This document shows, in pieces, positions 1 through 11,521 of a stretch of 64,000 nt of DNA (within the stretch, counting starts at the first letter, position 1; each line of letters starts with the position of its first letter). Where the stretch lies: the NCBI RefSeq assembly GCF_000577245.1, contig NZ_CBYO010000020.1, positions 1-64,000 on the forward strand, in the 5' to 3' direction. The position numbers were made by a program, and so were the translations under genes. This DNA is from Paucisalibacillus algeriensis. Its GTDB lineage: Bacteria; Bacillota; Bacilli; Bacillales; Amphibacillaceae. The notes beneath the pieces are model-generated. The model was not told where the DNA came from. It worked only from the letters and a program-made list of their open reading frames with translations, and did no database searches.

Positions 1-9
1 TTCCGTAAT

Positions 10-1583
<1,574 letters not shown>

Positions 1584-1750
1584 TTTGTTTATTATAATTG
1601 AACGAGTCAATTAAGTTCTTAGCTACTAAAAGCACGCTAGCTTTTAGAATTTCTTTTAAAATAGAAAAAACAGGGTTGTTTTTTCTTACATACTGGTTGT
1701 TTTGTTCAGTTTTCAAGGAGCAAAAATAAAATGTTGTTTTTTCGTCAACT
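1584..1750 (-). promoter_or_regulatory. rRNA leader with antitermination-like element
   Basis: This is the transcribed stretch between the inner rrn promoter and the 16S 5' end. On the minus strand it contains GCTCCTTGAAAACTGAACA at about 1701-1720, a sequence typical of Bacillus rRNA leaders and spacers and probably part of the boxA/processing region. No protein gene is credible here. Confidence 0.6.
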
Positions 1751-1755
1751 CTTAT

Positions 1756-1784
1756 ATTATACTATTTTCAATTCTCGATGTCAA
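1756..1784 (-). promoter_or_regulatory. rrn promoter P2 (sigma-A)
   Basis: On the minus strand there is TTGACA at 1779-1784 and TATAAT at 1756-1761, separated by 17 bases. Both hexamers match consensus. Transcription would start near 1749, about 165 bases before 16S. Confidence 0.88.
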
Positions 1785-1843
1785 TAGTTTTTTTATAAAA
1801 GTTTTTAAAACATTTAATCGCCTCTCAAATCAGCGACCTTATT

Positions 1844-1872
1844 AATATATCATGCTGGCATTTTATTGTCAA
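1844..1872 (-). promoter_or_regulatory. rrn promoter P1 (sigma-A)
   Basis: On the minus strand there is TTGACA at 1867-1872 and TATATT at 1844-1849 with a 17-base spacer, 88 bases upstream of P2. Tandem promoters with this spacing are typical of Bacillus rRNA operons. AT-rich sequence upstream (1873-2050) could act as an UP element. Confidence 0.8.
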
Positions 1873-2054
1873 CATCTTTTTTAACCGTTACTTTGTTCCT
1901 TATGAACAAGCAACGTTATATAATTTATCATGATTTTAACCATAAATCAAGCTTTTATTCAAGGAAATAAATGGAATTATATTTTTAATATACGAACCCC
2001 TGAAAAGAGGGTGAATGAGAAGTAATAATCGTTTCACATTACATCTATTTATAT

Positions 2055-2100
2055 AAAACAATACCGTATGAAATCAAACCATTAGAGATTTCATACGGTA
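2055..2100 (-). terminator. Rho-independent terminator of lysS
   Basis: A perfect 14-bp stem (2062-2075 with 2087-2100) with an 11-base loop is followed on the minus strand by TTGTTTTATAT. It lies about 57 bases after the lysS stop and insulates the rRNA promoters. Confidence 0.85.
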
Positions 2101-2156
2101 TGTTCAATTTAATGAGATTTATTCCAAAGGACTTTTCTCATTAACTACTTTATCAA

Positions 2157-3653
<1,497 letters not shown>

Positions 3654-3699
3654 TTAGTATTAATTAGATATTATTAGTTCATTTTATCTATCATTATCT

Positions 3700-3752
3700 T
3701 TAGAAAAACTCGCATTCGCTTGTTCTCTAGCAAATGTGTTAGTTTTTGCATA
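3700..3752. repeat. 43-bp hairpin repeat, full copy 1
   Basis: AAAAACTCGCATTCGCT is followed eight bases later by the imperfect complement AGCAAATGTGTTAGTTTTT, which gives a hairpin. The same unit recurs in the other orientation at 27805-27850, and as a half copy at 6871-6892. It lies between dusB and lysS. Confidence 0.6.
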
Positions 3753-3837
3753 TGCTATATGGAAAGGTATCTATACTTTCCTATTTGCCAATATAACCTT
3801 CATTTTACACCTCAAAAGGCCCTATCATCAACTAATC

Positions 3838-3876
3838 ATGTTTTTAAAAAAATCTGCTAGTAAGAACCAGCAGATT
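3838..3876 (-). terminator. Terminator of dusB
   Basis: The stem AATCTGCT/AGCAGATT (3851-3858 with 3869-3876) is followed on the minus strand by a T-rich tract. It sits 13 bases after the dusB stop. Confidence 0.75.
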
Positions 3877-3888
3877 TTACATATAAAC

Positions 3889-4878
3889 CTAGGAAGCTTG
3901 AATAACTGCCTCAGCTTCTCTTACAAACTCAGACAAGATGTTTACTAAGGCATCACGTGTTTCTGCACTATTAATAAGCTTTCTAGCTTTCCCATTTCCA
4001 TTCAGCCCTTTTAAATACCAAGCTGCATGTTTACGCATTTCCATAATGGCTACTTTTTCACCTTTTAATTTAATTAAACGATCCATATGAAGTAGACATA
4101 CATCAACTTTCTCTCTTGGTGAAGGATCATCCATTAGTACACCCGTTTCAAGGTACTTGGCTACTTGATAGATAATCCACGGATTTCCTAATGCCGCTCG
4201 ACCAATCATGACCGCATCTACACCAGTTTCTTCTAACCGCTTCTTTGCAATTTCTGGACTATCGATATCACCATTACCGATTACCGGAATATTAACGGCT
4301 GATTTTACTTCCTTAATGATATCCCAGTTCGCATAACCTTCATACATTTGCTTCCTAGTACGACCATGTAGACCTATGGCGCTTCCGCCTGCCGCTTCAA
4401 TTGCCTTTGCATTTTCCACAGCATAGATATGATCTTCATCCCAACCCGCGCGCATCTTTACAGTTACAGGTTTTTCTGTGTTCTCCACAACTGCTTTAAC
4501 CATATGATAAATTTTATCTGGATCTAATAACCAACGAGAACCTGCATCGACCTTTGTAATCTTAGGCGCAGGGCATCCCATATTTATGTCAATAATGGAA
4601 GCATTTGTATTTTGATCCACGTATTGTGCCGCCTGAACAAGAGAATCTTTGTCACCACCGAAAATCTGTAAACTCATTGGCATTTCTTGTTCATCTATAT
4701 ATAACATTTCCAATGTCTTTTTATTTCGATTCAAGATTCCTTTATCACTTACCATTTCGGCAGTAATAAGTCCTGCACCAAATTCCTTTACCGTTAACCT
4801 GAATGCCCAGTTACTGACTCCAGCCATAGGCGCAAGCGTTACTCGGTTAGGAATGGTGATGTCCCCAATTTTCCACAC
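3889..4878 (-). CDS. dusB: tRNA-dihydrouridine synthase B
   Basis: An FMN-dependent enzyme that reduces uridines of the tRNA D-loop. The 329-residue TIM barrel opens with IPNRVTLAPMAGVSNWAFR. It carries the family signature INMGCPAPKI around residues 98-107, whose cysteine is the general acid, then HGRTRKQMY and the phosphate-binding VIGNGDI and MIGRAALGNPWI segments. The start is a GTG at 4878 with GGAGGAG five bases upstream. Known as yacF in B. subtilis, where it follows the folate operon as here. It could be co-transcribed with yazB, 70 bases away. Confidence 0.95.
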   Translation of the reverse strand: MWKIGDITIPNRVTLAPMAGVSNWAFRLTVKEFGAGLITAEMVSDKGILNRNKKTLEMLYIDEQEMPMSLQIFGGDKDSLVQAAQYVDQNTNASIIDINMGCPAPKITKVDAGSRWLLDPDKIYHMVKAVVENTEKPVTVKMRAGWDEDHIYAVENAKAIEAAGGSAIGLHGRTRKQMYEGYANWDIIKEVKSAVNIPVIGNGDIDSPEIAKKRLEETGVDAVMIGRAALGNPWIIYQVAKYLETGVLMDDPSPREKVDVCLLHMDRLIKLKGEKVAIMEMRKHAAWYLKGLNGNGKARKLINSAETRDALVNILSEFVREAEAVIQAS

Positions 4879-4948
4879 TGTTACTCCTCCTCAAGTCTTA
4901 AAAAAACATTGTACATATCTTAGCCCCTAGATCATTCGTAACACGAAC

Positions 4949-5155
4949 TTATCCTATACCTAGTATTTCTTTCTTATCTATGTTTAGCGTTTCCGCAATT
5001 TGATCGATTAATTCTTCCGATACCTGTTTAGTTCCACGTTCTACTGCCCCTAGCACATTTAACGAAACTCCAAGTTTATTCGCTAACTCCACTTGAGTAT
5101 ATCCTTTTAACTTACGAAATGCCCTTATTCTTCTTCCGATTCGGCCGTTTTCCAT
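4949..5155 (-). CDS. yazB: YazB, small XRE-family HTH protein
   Basis: A 68-residue protein that is essentially one Cro/C1-type helix-turn-helix (IRAFRKLKGYTQVELANKLG, then VSLNVLGAVERG). It is a likely DNA-binding regulator of unknown target. Its start overlaps the end of folK by 31 bases, so the two are translationally linked. The same gene sits between folK and dusB in B. subtilis. The position suggests a tie to the folate operon, but nothing in the sequence shows which promoter it binds. Confidence 0.88.
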   Translation of the reverse strand: MENGRIGRRIRAFRKLKGYTQVELANKLGVSLNVLGAVERGTKQVSEELIDQIAETLNIDKKEILGIG

Positions 5156-5637
5156 TTCGAAATATCCTTCTTGTCCTGTTCTGGAAGATCATTTAATAAT
5201 TGATTTACCGTTTTACCTAATCCAGGTAGTAGCAATTCAGGGGCAAGTTCGTTTAGAGGAACTAACACAAACCCTCGCTGTCTCATTCTTGGATGAGGGA
5301 TGGTTAATCGCTCCGTTTTTTTATTTTCTTCATTATAGACTAATATGTCAAGGTCAATTGTTCTAGGACCGAAACGAATAATCCGCTTTCTCCCCAACTC
5401 ATTCTCTACTTCTTGGCATTTATCCAATAATTTTTCTGAAGGTAACCATGTACTTATTTCCAATACCATATTCAAAAAGTCGGCTTGGTCGGTGTAACCA
5501 ACCGGAGGTGTCTGGTAAATGGAAGACTTCTGTATAATTTGGATGTCTTTAACCTTACTAAGTAATTGAATGGCTTGATCTAAATAGTCTTTTCTTGGTT
5601 CAATATTCGTTCCTAGTGCAATAAATGCTTTATTCAT
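5125..5637 (-). CDS. folK: 2-amino-4-hydroxy-6-hydroxymethyldihydropteridine pyrophosphokinase
   Basis: Transfers pyrophosphate from ATP to 6-hydroxymethyl-dihydropterin, the step before dihydropteroate synthase. The 170-residue product shows AFIALGTNIEPR at the N terminus and the HPPK signature RFGPRTIDLDIL with IPHPRMRQRGFVLVPLNELAP. Length is normal. Its start overlaps the folB stop by 8 bases and its end overlaps yazB, so it sits in a tightly coupled folate operon. Confidence 0.96.
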   Translation of the reverse strand: MNKAFIALGTNIEPRKDYLDQAIQLLSKVKDIQIIQKSSIYQTPPVGYTDQADFLNMVLEISTWLPSEKLLDKCQEVENELGRKRIIRFGPRTIDLDILVYNEENKKTERLTIPHPRMRQRGFVLVPLNELAPELLLPGLGKTVNQLLNDLPEQDKKDISKWKTAESEEE

Positions 5638-5998
5638 GTGCTTTCTCCCGATATATTTCTACTGCAACCGACTTATAGTGTCCAGGTATTGGTGGATCTG
5701 GCTTGATTACTTTTACCCTACATGCCTTTAATAGTTCAAAAGAAGCTAATAAATCAGAAGCAATCGTCTCCGTCACTGCCTCAATCAGATTTTTGGCATC
5801 CCCTTCTACTATTTTCTTTACATGTTGATATGCTTGGCTATAGTCAATTGAGTCGTGCATATTGTCGCTTAAACCTGCATTGGATGTATCTAAAAACAGC
5901 TCCAAATCAACATTAAATCGCTGACCTAGCTTATTTTCCTCCGGTAAAAGTCCGTGAAATCCATAAAATTGCATATTCGTAAGTATAATCTTATCCAT
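5630..5998 (-). CDS. folB: Dihydroneopterin aldolase
   Basis: Converts 7,8-dihydroneopterin to 6-hydroxymethyl-dihydropterin and glycolaldehyde. The 122-residue protein starts MDKIILTNMQFYGFHGLLPEEN with the conserved GFHG and Glu, has the DYSQ segment, and ends with the Lys-containing KPDPPIPGHYKSVAVEI. It shares one base with the folP stop and overlaps folK by 8 bases, so folP-folB-folK reads as one translationally coupled unit. Confidence 0.96.
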   Translation of the reverse strand: MDKIILTNMQFYGFHGLLPEENKLGQRFNVDLELFLDTSNAGLSDNMHDSIDYSQAYQHVKKIVEGDAKNLIEAVTETIASDLLASFELLKACRVKVIKPDPPIPGHYKSVAVEIYREKAHE

Positions 5999-6819
5999 TA
6001 TTTATCCTCCACATGTAACATAGCGTCCATCATTCTTGCTAACTCCACATTAACTTTAACATTATGTACTCGCACCATATGTGCTCCCTTCATAATCCCT
6101 AAGCACGTTGTTGCCCCTGTTCCATTATCACGCTCAGCAGGTGGGACATCTAGGACGCTCCCTATAAATCGTTTCCTTGAAGTTGCAAGTAAGAATGGAT
6201 AGCCCATATTGACTAGCTTTTCTAAATTATTCATGACAATAAGGTTATCATTAGCACTTTTAGCAAAACCAACTCCTGGGTCAAGAATAATGTTCTCTCT
6301 TGAAACACCAGCTTTAACCGCAATATTAATACTTTCTTCTAAATCCCGCTTCATATCCTCAATTATCGAGGTATAGTTTTCATCAGTACGATTGTGCATC
6401 AATATAATTGGCACATTGTACACTGCAGCAACTGAAGCAATTTCGGGCTCTTTTTTGGCTCCCCATACATCATTGATAATATCGGCCCCTGCAATTACTG
6501 CCTGTCTTGCTGTTTCTGCTTTATAGGTATCAATCGATATGGGTATAGAAATTGCCTCTCTTACAGCTTTAATTACCGGTACTACACGTGCAAGCTCTTC
6601 ATCTACAGATATTGGATCATGATCAGGTCTTGTTGATTCTCCTCCTATATCAATAATATCTGCACCTTGTTTCTCCATTTTCATTGCTTGCTCAACAGCT
6701 CGTTCAATCGTTGTGTAATGACCACCATCTGAAAAGGAATCTGGCGTAACATTTAATATACCCATGATATGTGTTCTGGATGACAAATCATATGTCTTTG
6801 TTTTCGTTCTTAAAAACAT
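5998..6819 (-). CDS. folP: Dihydropteroate synthase
   Basis: Condenses p-aminobenzoate with the pterin pyrophosphate and is the sulfonamide target. The TIM-barrel protein carries IMGILNVTPDSFSDGG near the N terminus, then GADIIDIGGESTRP, and the C-terminal SRKRFIGSVL with the catalytic Lys-Arg pair. I chose the ATG at 6819 (273 residues); an in-frame TTG at 6840 adds seven residues but has no ribosome-binding site. The ATG itself has only GGAAGGG or AGAAGG at poor spacing, so the start is uncertain. In B. subtilis pabB-pabA-pabC precede this gene; here cysK is the direct upstream neighbour. Confidence 0.93.
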   Translation of the reverse strand: MFLRTKTKTYDLSSRTHIMGILNVTPDSFSDGGHYTTIERAVEQAMKMEKQGADIIDIGGESTRPDHDPISVDEELARVVPVIKAVREAISIPISIDTYKAETARQAVIAGADIINDVWGAKKEPEIASVAAVYNVPIILMHNRTDENYTSIIEDMKRDLEESINIAVKAGVSRENIILDPGVGFAKSANDNLIVMNNLEKLVNMGYPFLLATSRKRFIGSVLDVPPAERDNGTGATTCLGIMKGAHMVRVHNVKVNVELARMMDAMLHVEDK

Positions 6820-6869
6820 AACCTTCTTAGTCCCTTCCAACTAAAATAATTAGTCTAATCGTACCATAT

Positions 6870-6893
6870 ATTAGAAAAACTCGCATTCGCTTG
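6870..6893. repeat. 43-bp hairpin repeat, half copy
   Basis: TTAGAAAAACTCGCATTCGCTT is identical over 22 bases to one arm of the repeat at 3700-3722, in the same orientation. The second arm is missing. It lies in the folP-cysK gap. Confidence 0.5.
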
Positions 6894-6988
6894 GAGCCTA
6901 TATAAATTGGTAACTCTTCTTGCTACTTGGCACCTATTGTGACTATCCCTGAATTTCTTCTTAGTTAATATGTACTTTGCTTACATAA

Positions 6989-7023
6989 AAAAGGCTAGCA
7001 TCGTTTTCAGATACTAGCCTTTT
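6989..7023 (-). terminator. Terminator of cysK
   Basis: AAAAGGCTAGCAT pairs with ATACTAGCCTTTT around a short loop, about 12 bases past the cysK stop. It should separate cysK from folP. Confidence 0.8.
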
Positions 7024-7034
7024 GATCGTAATCA

Positions 7035-7961
7035 TTATTCTTCATCAAATTGATATAGCGGTGTTGAAAGATATCTTTCACCATTGTCAGGTAATACGGC
7101 AAGAACCTTTTTACCTTTCCCTAATTCTTTGGCCACCTTCTTCGCAGCAGCAACTGCAGCACCTGAAGAAATACCACCTAGGATACCATTCGTTTTTGCT
7201 ACTTCACGAGAAGTCTCGAATGCCTCTTCGTTAGAAACTTGAACAACTTCATCATATGATTTTGTGTCAAGTACATCAGGAACAAATCCAGCACCAAGCC
7301 CTTGAATTTTATGAGGCCCAGGGTTTCCACCCGACAATACAGGTGAGTCTGTCGGTTCAACCGCATATATTTTAATATCTTTAAAGTTTTCTCTAAGTAC
7401 CTTACCAGCACCAGTTACTGTTCCGCCAGTTCCAACGCCAGATACAAATGCATCTAGGCCATCTTCCATTTGTTTCACAATTTCATTACCAGTCGTACGT
7501 GCATGTACTTCTGGGTTTGCTTTATTCATAAATTGTTGTGGCATAAAGTAGCCCTTTTCTTCCACTAACTCTCCTGCCTTTTTAATGGCACCTTTCATAC
7601 CATCTGCACCAGGTGTCAAAATTAATTCTGCACCATATGCACGTAAAATATTACGTCGCTCTTTACTCATTGTGTCAGGCATTACAATAACTGTTCTATA
7701 CCCTTTGGCCGCAGCGACCATCGCTAAACCAATACCAGTATTCCCACTAGTTGGTTCGACAATTGTGCCACCTTTTTCTAGCTTACCTTCTTCTTCAGCC
7801 GCTTCAATCATTGCAAGTGCAATACGATCTTTAACGGAGCTACCTGGGTTAAAGTATTCTAATTTCACATATATATCTGCACTGTCTTCGTCTGCAATAC
7901 CATTTAATTTAACAATTGGCGTTTCTCCGATTAAGCCGGTAATATTATCTGATACTCTCAT
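7035..7961 (-). CDS. cysK: Cysteine synthase A (O-acetylserine sulfhydrylase)
   Basis: Makes L-cysteine from O-acetylserine and sulfide with pyridoxal phosphate. The 308-residue protein has the PLP lysine K44 in [10 protein letters not shown], the substrate loop [11 protein letters not shown], the phosphate-cradle [10 protein letters not shown] and the C-terminal GISSGAAV. The ATG at 7961 has GAGGAGG upstream. Its position between the yacD foldase and the folate genes matches B. subtilis. The promoter region carries a CymR-like inverted repeat, which would fit repression when cysteine is plentiful. A terminator follows at 6989. Confidence 0.96.
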   Translation of the reverse strand: MRVSDNITGLIGETPIVKLNGIADEDSADIYVKLEYFNPGSSVKDRIALAMIEAAEEEGKLEKGGTIVEPTSGNTGIGLAMVAAAKGYRTVIVMPDTMSKERRNILRAYGAELILTPGADGMKGAIKKAGELVEEKGYFMPQQFMNKANPEVHARTTGNEIVKQMEDGLDAFVSGVGTGGTVTGAGKVLRENFKDIKIYAVEPTDSPVLSGGNPGPHKIQGLGAGFVPDVLDTKSYDEVVQVSNEEAFETSREVAKTNGILGGISSGAAVAAAKKVAKELGKGKKVLAVLPDNGERYLSTPLYQFDEE

Positions 7962-7977
7962 GAAATTACCTCCTCAT

Positions 7978-8038
7978 AATTCCTACTAAACTTATAGGAT
8001 TTATATATAATGTACTCCCAAGTTCATTAAACTGTCAA
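7978..8038 (-). promoter_or_regulatory. cysK promoter with CymR-like operator
   Basis: On the minus strand TTGACA lies at 8033-8038 and TACATT at 8009-8014 with an 18-base spacer. Downstream, an imperfect palindrome TCCTA-N9-TAGGA sits at 7980-7998 within AAATCCTATAAG...TAGGAATT. This resembles the operator of the cysteine regulator CymR. The operator call is by resemblance only. Confidence 0.45.
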
Positions 8039-8141
8039 CAGAAATGCAAAAATTAGGCTACATTAAGCAAGATTAGTTTAAATGAGGTACTGGAAAGTCC
8101 TGTGCTCATAAAGATGGGAAATTTTCGATCTCTGACTTATG

Positions 8142-8182
8142 AAAAAAGCAATTTCGCTTATCCTTCTCACGAAAATGCTTTT
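8142..8182 (-). terminator. Terminator after the foldase gene
   Basis: AAAAAAGCAATTTCG and CGAAAATGCTTTTTT form a 15-bp stem with one mismatch, 17 bases past the stop at 8199. It has A/T runs on both sides, so it could also work on the other strand. Confidence 0.75.
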
Positions 8183-8198
8183 TTACTTTTTATATATA

Positions 8199-9098
8199 CT
8201 ATTCCCCATAAAGCCAATTTATATCTAATTTCTCCCATAATGGCTCTGCAACTAATTTTTGATTGGAAGATTTTAACGCTAGTTCATTACGGATAAATGG
8301 TTTTAATTCCTCATAGTTAAACGTTATATCTGGTAAGCTTTTATGTAAGTAGAGAATTGCAATACCATTACTTGTCACAAAAGGCTCACTATAAGAATAT
8401 TCTTCAAGCTCCGCCGCTATATCAAAATAATTGGAAGGTAAGAACTCCGTATTGACAGAATTAAATCCTAAGTAACCTCCACCTTCTCTTGTATCTTCAT
8501 CAATAGAGTATTCCTTTGCTAATAACGAAAAAGATGCTCCATCTTCTAATTCTGCATATACCTTTTCCGCGGTATCCATAGTAGATACTAATATATGAGA
8601 GAACTGTAACGATTTATCAAACTGATATTGTTCATGATACTTTGTGTAATATGTTTGTACTTCCTGTTCTGAAATTTGATTACCTTCAGCAAGGAGTGCT
8701 TCAAGTTGATATCGGTATAAAATATCACTCCGCCAGCTTTCTTCTAATTTCTGTAAATCCTCTTTTGAGGTCAGGCCTTGCATTGTAGTTAAGAGAGCTA
8801 TATCTCTTTCTATCACTTTATCACTAATTGTAATATTATGATCATCCGCCAACTTTTCCACAACTTGATGGTCGATTATATTCTTCAGTTCTTTTTTTCC
8901 ATAATTGTCTTGAAGGGATTTCATCCAATCCCCATAAGAAACTTTTTCCCCGTCTATTGTGGCTACTGGTTTTTTCGTATCTATTTTTTCATCATCAACA
9001 ACAGGAGTTTCTGTTTGATCATTTTTCCAAAATAGCATCGTTGCAACATTTGTAATCAGGAGTACAACAATGATGCTGAATAATAATTTTTTTGACAT
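8199..9098 (-). CDS. yacD: PrsA/SurA-like peptidyl-prolyl isomerase (YacD)
   Basis: A 299-residue extracytoplasmic folding factor. An N-terminal hydrophobic segment (residues 5-24, LLFSIIVVLLITNVATMLFW) anchors it. A SurA-type N domain follows, then a parvulin domain around residues 165-265 (LQFSHILVSTMDTAEKVYAEL, GGGYLGFNS, EPFVTSNGIAILYLH). There is no lipobox cysteine, so unlike PrsA it looks like a single-pass membrane protein, not a lipoprotein. It lies 24 bases after hslO and is probably in the coaX-hslO-yacD unit. Known as yacD in B. subtilis; clients are unknown. Confidence 0.85.
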   Translation of the reverse strand: MSKKLLFSIIVVLLITNVATMLFWKNDQTETPVVDDEKIDTKKPVATIDGEKVSYGDWMKSLQDNYGKKELKNIIDHQVVEKLADDHNITISDKVIERDIALLTTMQGLTSKEDLQKLEESWRSDILYRYQLEALLAEGNQISEQEVQTYYTKYHEQYQFDKSLQFSHILVSTMDTAEKVYAELEDGASFSLLAKEYSIDEDTREGGGYLGFNSVNTEFLPSNYFDIAAELEEYSYSEPFVTSNGIAILYLHKSLPDITFNYEELKPFIRNELALKSSNQKLVAEPLWEKLDINWLYGE

Positions 9099-9122
9099 GA
9101 TTTACTCCTTCCATTACCCGTA

Positions 9123-9995
9123 TTAAGCTTTGATAAGTTCCTCAAGTTCTTCTTCTGTGAAATGATAGGTTTCATTACAGAAGTGACAAGTTGCCTCTGC
9201 TCCGTGATCTTCATCAATCATTTGTCTAATTTCATCATTACCTAATCCAACAATCGCATTTGCCAATCTTTCTTTTGAACATTTACATTTAAATTGTACA
9301 GGCATCTTTTCATGAATCTTCAATTCTTCCCCTTCAAATAAAAGTTCTAATATTTCTTCAGGGGTTTTGCCTTGCTGTATAAGCGACGAAATAGGTGGAA
9401 AAGAATTAATCCTTGCTTCTAGTTTATCCACTACCTCAACATCTGCTCCTGGCATTACTTGAACAACGAATCCGCCACTAGCCAAAATCGTATGGTCTGG
9501 ATTAACTAATACACCCGCCCCAACCGCAGAAGGTACTTGCTCAGAGGTAGCAAAGTAGTATGTAAAATCTTCACTAATTTCCCCGGAAACAATTGGCACT
9601 TGTCCGGTAAAGAAGTCTCGCAATCCAAGGTCTTTGACAACACTAAGACTTCCAGTTGTACCAACTGCTCTTGCAACATCTAGTTTCCCTTTTTCATTTA
9701 AGTCAAAATCCACATGGGGGTGTGTTACATAGGATCTAACTTCACCTTTTGCGTTTGCATCAGCAACAATGACACCGATTGGTCCTCCACCTTCAACCTT
9801 AACCGTTATTGAGTCCTCCCCTTTTAACATGGCTCCGATCATGGCCGAAATTGTCATGGTACGCCCCATTGCAGCTGAGGCGGTAGCCCATGTATCTTGA
9901 CGCCTCCTTGCTTCCTCCACCATATTTGTGGAGCGAATAGCATATGCACGAACCATTCCATTGAAAGTAGTAGCTTTAATTAAGTAATCTGACAT
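9123..9995 (-). CDS. hslO: Hsp33 redox-regulated chaperonin
   Basis: A chaperone activated by oxidation that holds unfolding proteins under oxidative and heat stress. The 290-residue protein has the Hsp33 core and a C-terminal zinc centre. The four cysteines are seen as CKC near residue 238-240 and CHFC near 271-274, the CxC...CxxC redox switch. Length is normal. It lies 25 bases downstream of coaX in the same order as B. subtilis. Confidence 0.96.
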   Translation of the reverse strand: MSDYLIKATTFNGMVRAYAIRSTNMVEEARRRQDTWATASAAMGRTMTISAMIGAMLKGEDSITVKVEGGGPIGVIVADANAKGEVRSYVTHPHVDFDLNEKGKLDVARAVGTTGSLSVVKDLGLRDFFTGQVPIVSGEISEDFTYYFATSEQVPSAVGAGVLVNPDHTILASGGFVVQVMPGADVEVVDKLEARINSFPPISSLIQQGKTPEEILELLFEGEELKIHEKMPVQFKCKCSKERLANAIVGLGNDEIRQMIDEDHGAEATCHFCNETYHFTEEELEELIKA

Positions 9996-10020
9996 AATGA
10001 TGTCTCCTTCATAACTTTAA

Positions 10021-10788
10021 TTATCGATTCATTTTGTATATTTCATATAATCCTTTTAGGGTTAGAAAAGGATCTACATGATCAATCGTATCGGTTGATT
10101 CCCCTATTAATTGAGCAAGTCCACCAGTAGCAATTACCTTGGCATCCTTACCGGCATCTTTCTTAATTCGATTAACAATCCCATCTACTTGACCAATATA
10201 TCCATAAAAAACTCCAGATTTCATTGCTTCGACGGTTGATTTCCCAACCACACTCTCTGGAGCCTCGATTTCAATCTTAGGTAGTTTAGAAGCTCGTTGA
10301 TACAAAGCTTCCATTGATATATTTATTCCTGGGGAGATGATACCGCCACAATATTCCTTTGATTCATTTATGTAACAGTAAGTTGTCGCTGTACCAAAGT
10401 CAATAATGATAAGTGGTGCTTTATGTTCCTTTAAAGCTCCGACAGCATTTACTATACGATCAGCACCAATCTCTTTTGGATTGGGATAACACATTTCTAA
10501 ATTAGTTTTTACCGTGTCTTTTCCAACTATTATTGGGTCGATACCAAAATAAATTTTACACATTCTATCTAGCGAGAACATGATTGGAGGTACAACGGAT
10601 GATATGACGACACCGGTAATATCTTGTAATTTAATGCCACTGAAGTCGAACAGGGATTTAATTAACATTCCAAATTCATCTTCTGTTTTATAGCGGTCCG
10701 TTTTGATTCTCCAGTGATATTTAAGTTCTTCCTCGACAAATACTCCCAGTACTGTGTTTGTATTTCCTACGTCTAGAACAAATAGCAT
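10021..10788 (-). CDS. coaX: Type III pantothenate kinase
   Basis: Phosphorylates pantothenate, the first step of coenzyme A synthesis. It is feedback-insensitive and needs a monovalent cation. The 255-residue ASKHA-fold protein starts [17 protein letters not shown] with the phosphate-binding Asp and Asn. It carries [11 protein letters not shown] and [12 protein letters not shown], with the catalytic Asp in the first. It heads a likely operon coaX-hslO-yacD. The upstream gap to ftsH is enlarged to over 700 bases by a composite repeat. Confidence 0.95.
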   Translation of the reverse strand: MLFVLDVGNTNTVLGVFVEEELKYHWRIKTDRYKTEDEFGMLIKSLFDFSGIKLQDITGVVISSVVPPIMFSLDRMCKIYFGIDPIIVGKDTVKTNLEMCYPNPKEIGADRIVNAVGALKEHKAPLIIIDFGTATTYCYINESKEYCGGIISPGINISMEALYQRASKLPKIEIEAPESVVGKSTVEAMKSGVFYGYIGQVDGIVNRIKKDAGKDAKVIATGGLAQLIGESTDTIDHVDPFLTLKGLYEIYKMNR

Positions 10789-10824
10789 GATGTAAGGTCC
10801 TTCCTACTTAATATGTTTTTACTT

Positions 10825-11334
10825 AAGGCTGTTTTCGAGATGTTGTTGCTATTACTTTTAGTATTGATAGGAATTGCACTGCACGGCTAATAATTTATAG
10901 TTGGGAGCATTATACCCGCTTCGGAAATACACTCCGCTTTCACTTCCAGTACAGGGGCGACATCTGTTCGAAAACACCTCACAGTGTCTACCTTGCCGCA
11001 TGGCGGCTGGTGAGCCTCCTCAGAGCTAAAGCTCTTGCGGGGTCTCACCTATGCCTATCCTCCCGCAGGAGTCTCCGTGTATTTCCTACGCTCGTGACGA
11101 TTGAGTCAAATGAAAGCAAGTAATTGCCAACACTATATTATAAGTTCTAACTTTAATAGAAAATCTAAACTAGCACAGGCAGAATACGGAGACTCCTGCG
11201 GGAATAGCACATGTCCGAAGACCCCGGAGCGTTATCCTAGCACTCAATTCATCAAGAAAGAGATATTAGTCTGTAGTTACCGCACAGTTTCTATCAATTA
11301 TGTAGTATACAACAATCTTTAAGAAAACAAGCTT
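10825..11334. repeat. Composite MITE-like repeat, copy A
   Basis: About 510 bp with imperfect terminal inverted repeats: AAGGCTGTTTTC at 10825 against GAAAACAAGCTT ending at 11334. A second inverted match, TTGATAG (10864) and CTATCAA (11291), lies inside. ACTT flanks both ends and may be a target duplication. Module X spans 10923-11086 with the end stem GGAAATACAC/GTGTATTTCC and a roughly 60-base insertion. An inverted, truncated module Y starts at 11178. No credible protein is encoded. It is the reverse complement of copy B at 20.9 kb. Confidence 0.8.
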
Positions 11335-11475
11335 ACTTAAAAAATCTAAATCATCATTACCTAGGTTGCCCAAGGCCTGATTAATCAACTCTAAAGATAA
11401 AATCAAAAAACAATTGAGTCTTTAATAATATACCAAAATCATTTTCGTAAGTGAAATTACAAATCTGAAAAGGAA
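11335..11475. other. Unassigned AT-rich gap
   Basis: Between repeat copy A and the ftsH terminator I see no gene, repeat or clear promoter. Confidence 0.5.
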
Positions 11476-11518
11476 TAGAAAAGGCAGCCTTAACGCTAAG
11501 GCTGCCTTGGTTTATTAT
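11476..11518 (-). terminator. Terminator of ftsH
   Basis: The 12-bp perfect stem AAGGCAGCCTTA/TAAGGCTGCCTT (11481-11492 with 11497-11508) has a four-base loop, immediately after the ftsH stop. Confidence 0.85.
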
Positions 11519-11521
11519 TGA

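Noticed and set aside
11101-11322. 73-codon frame in the coaX-ftsH gap
   Set aside because: It lies inside repeat copy A, including the inverted module Y, and has no ribosome-binding site or similarity.
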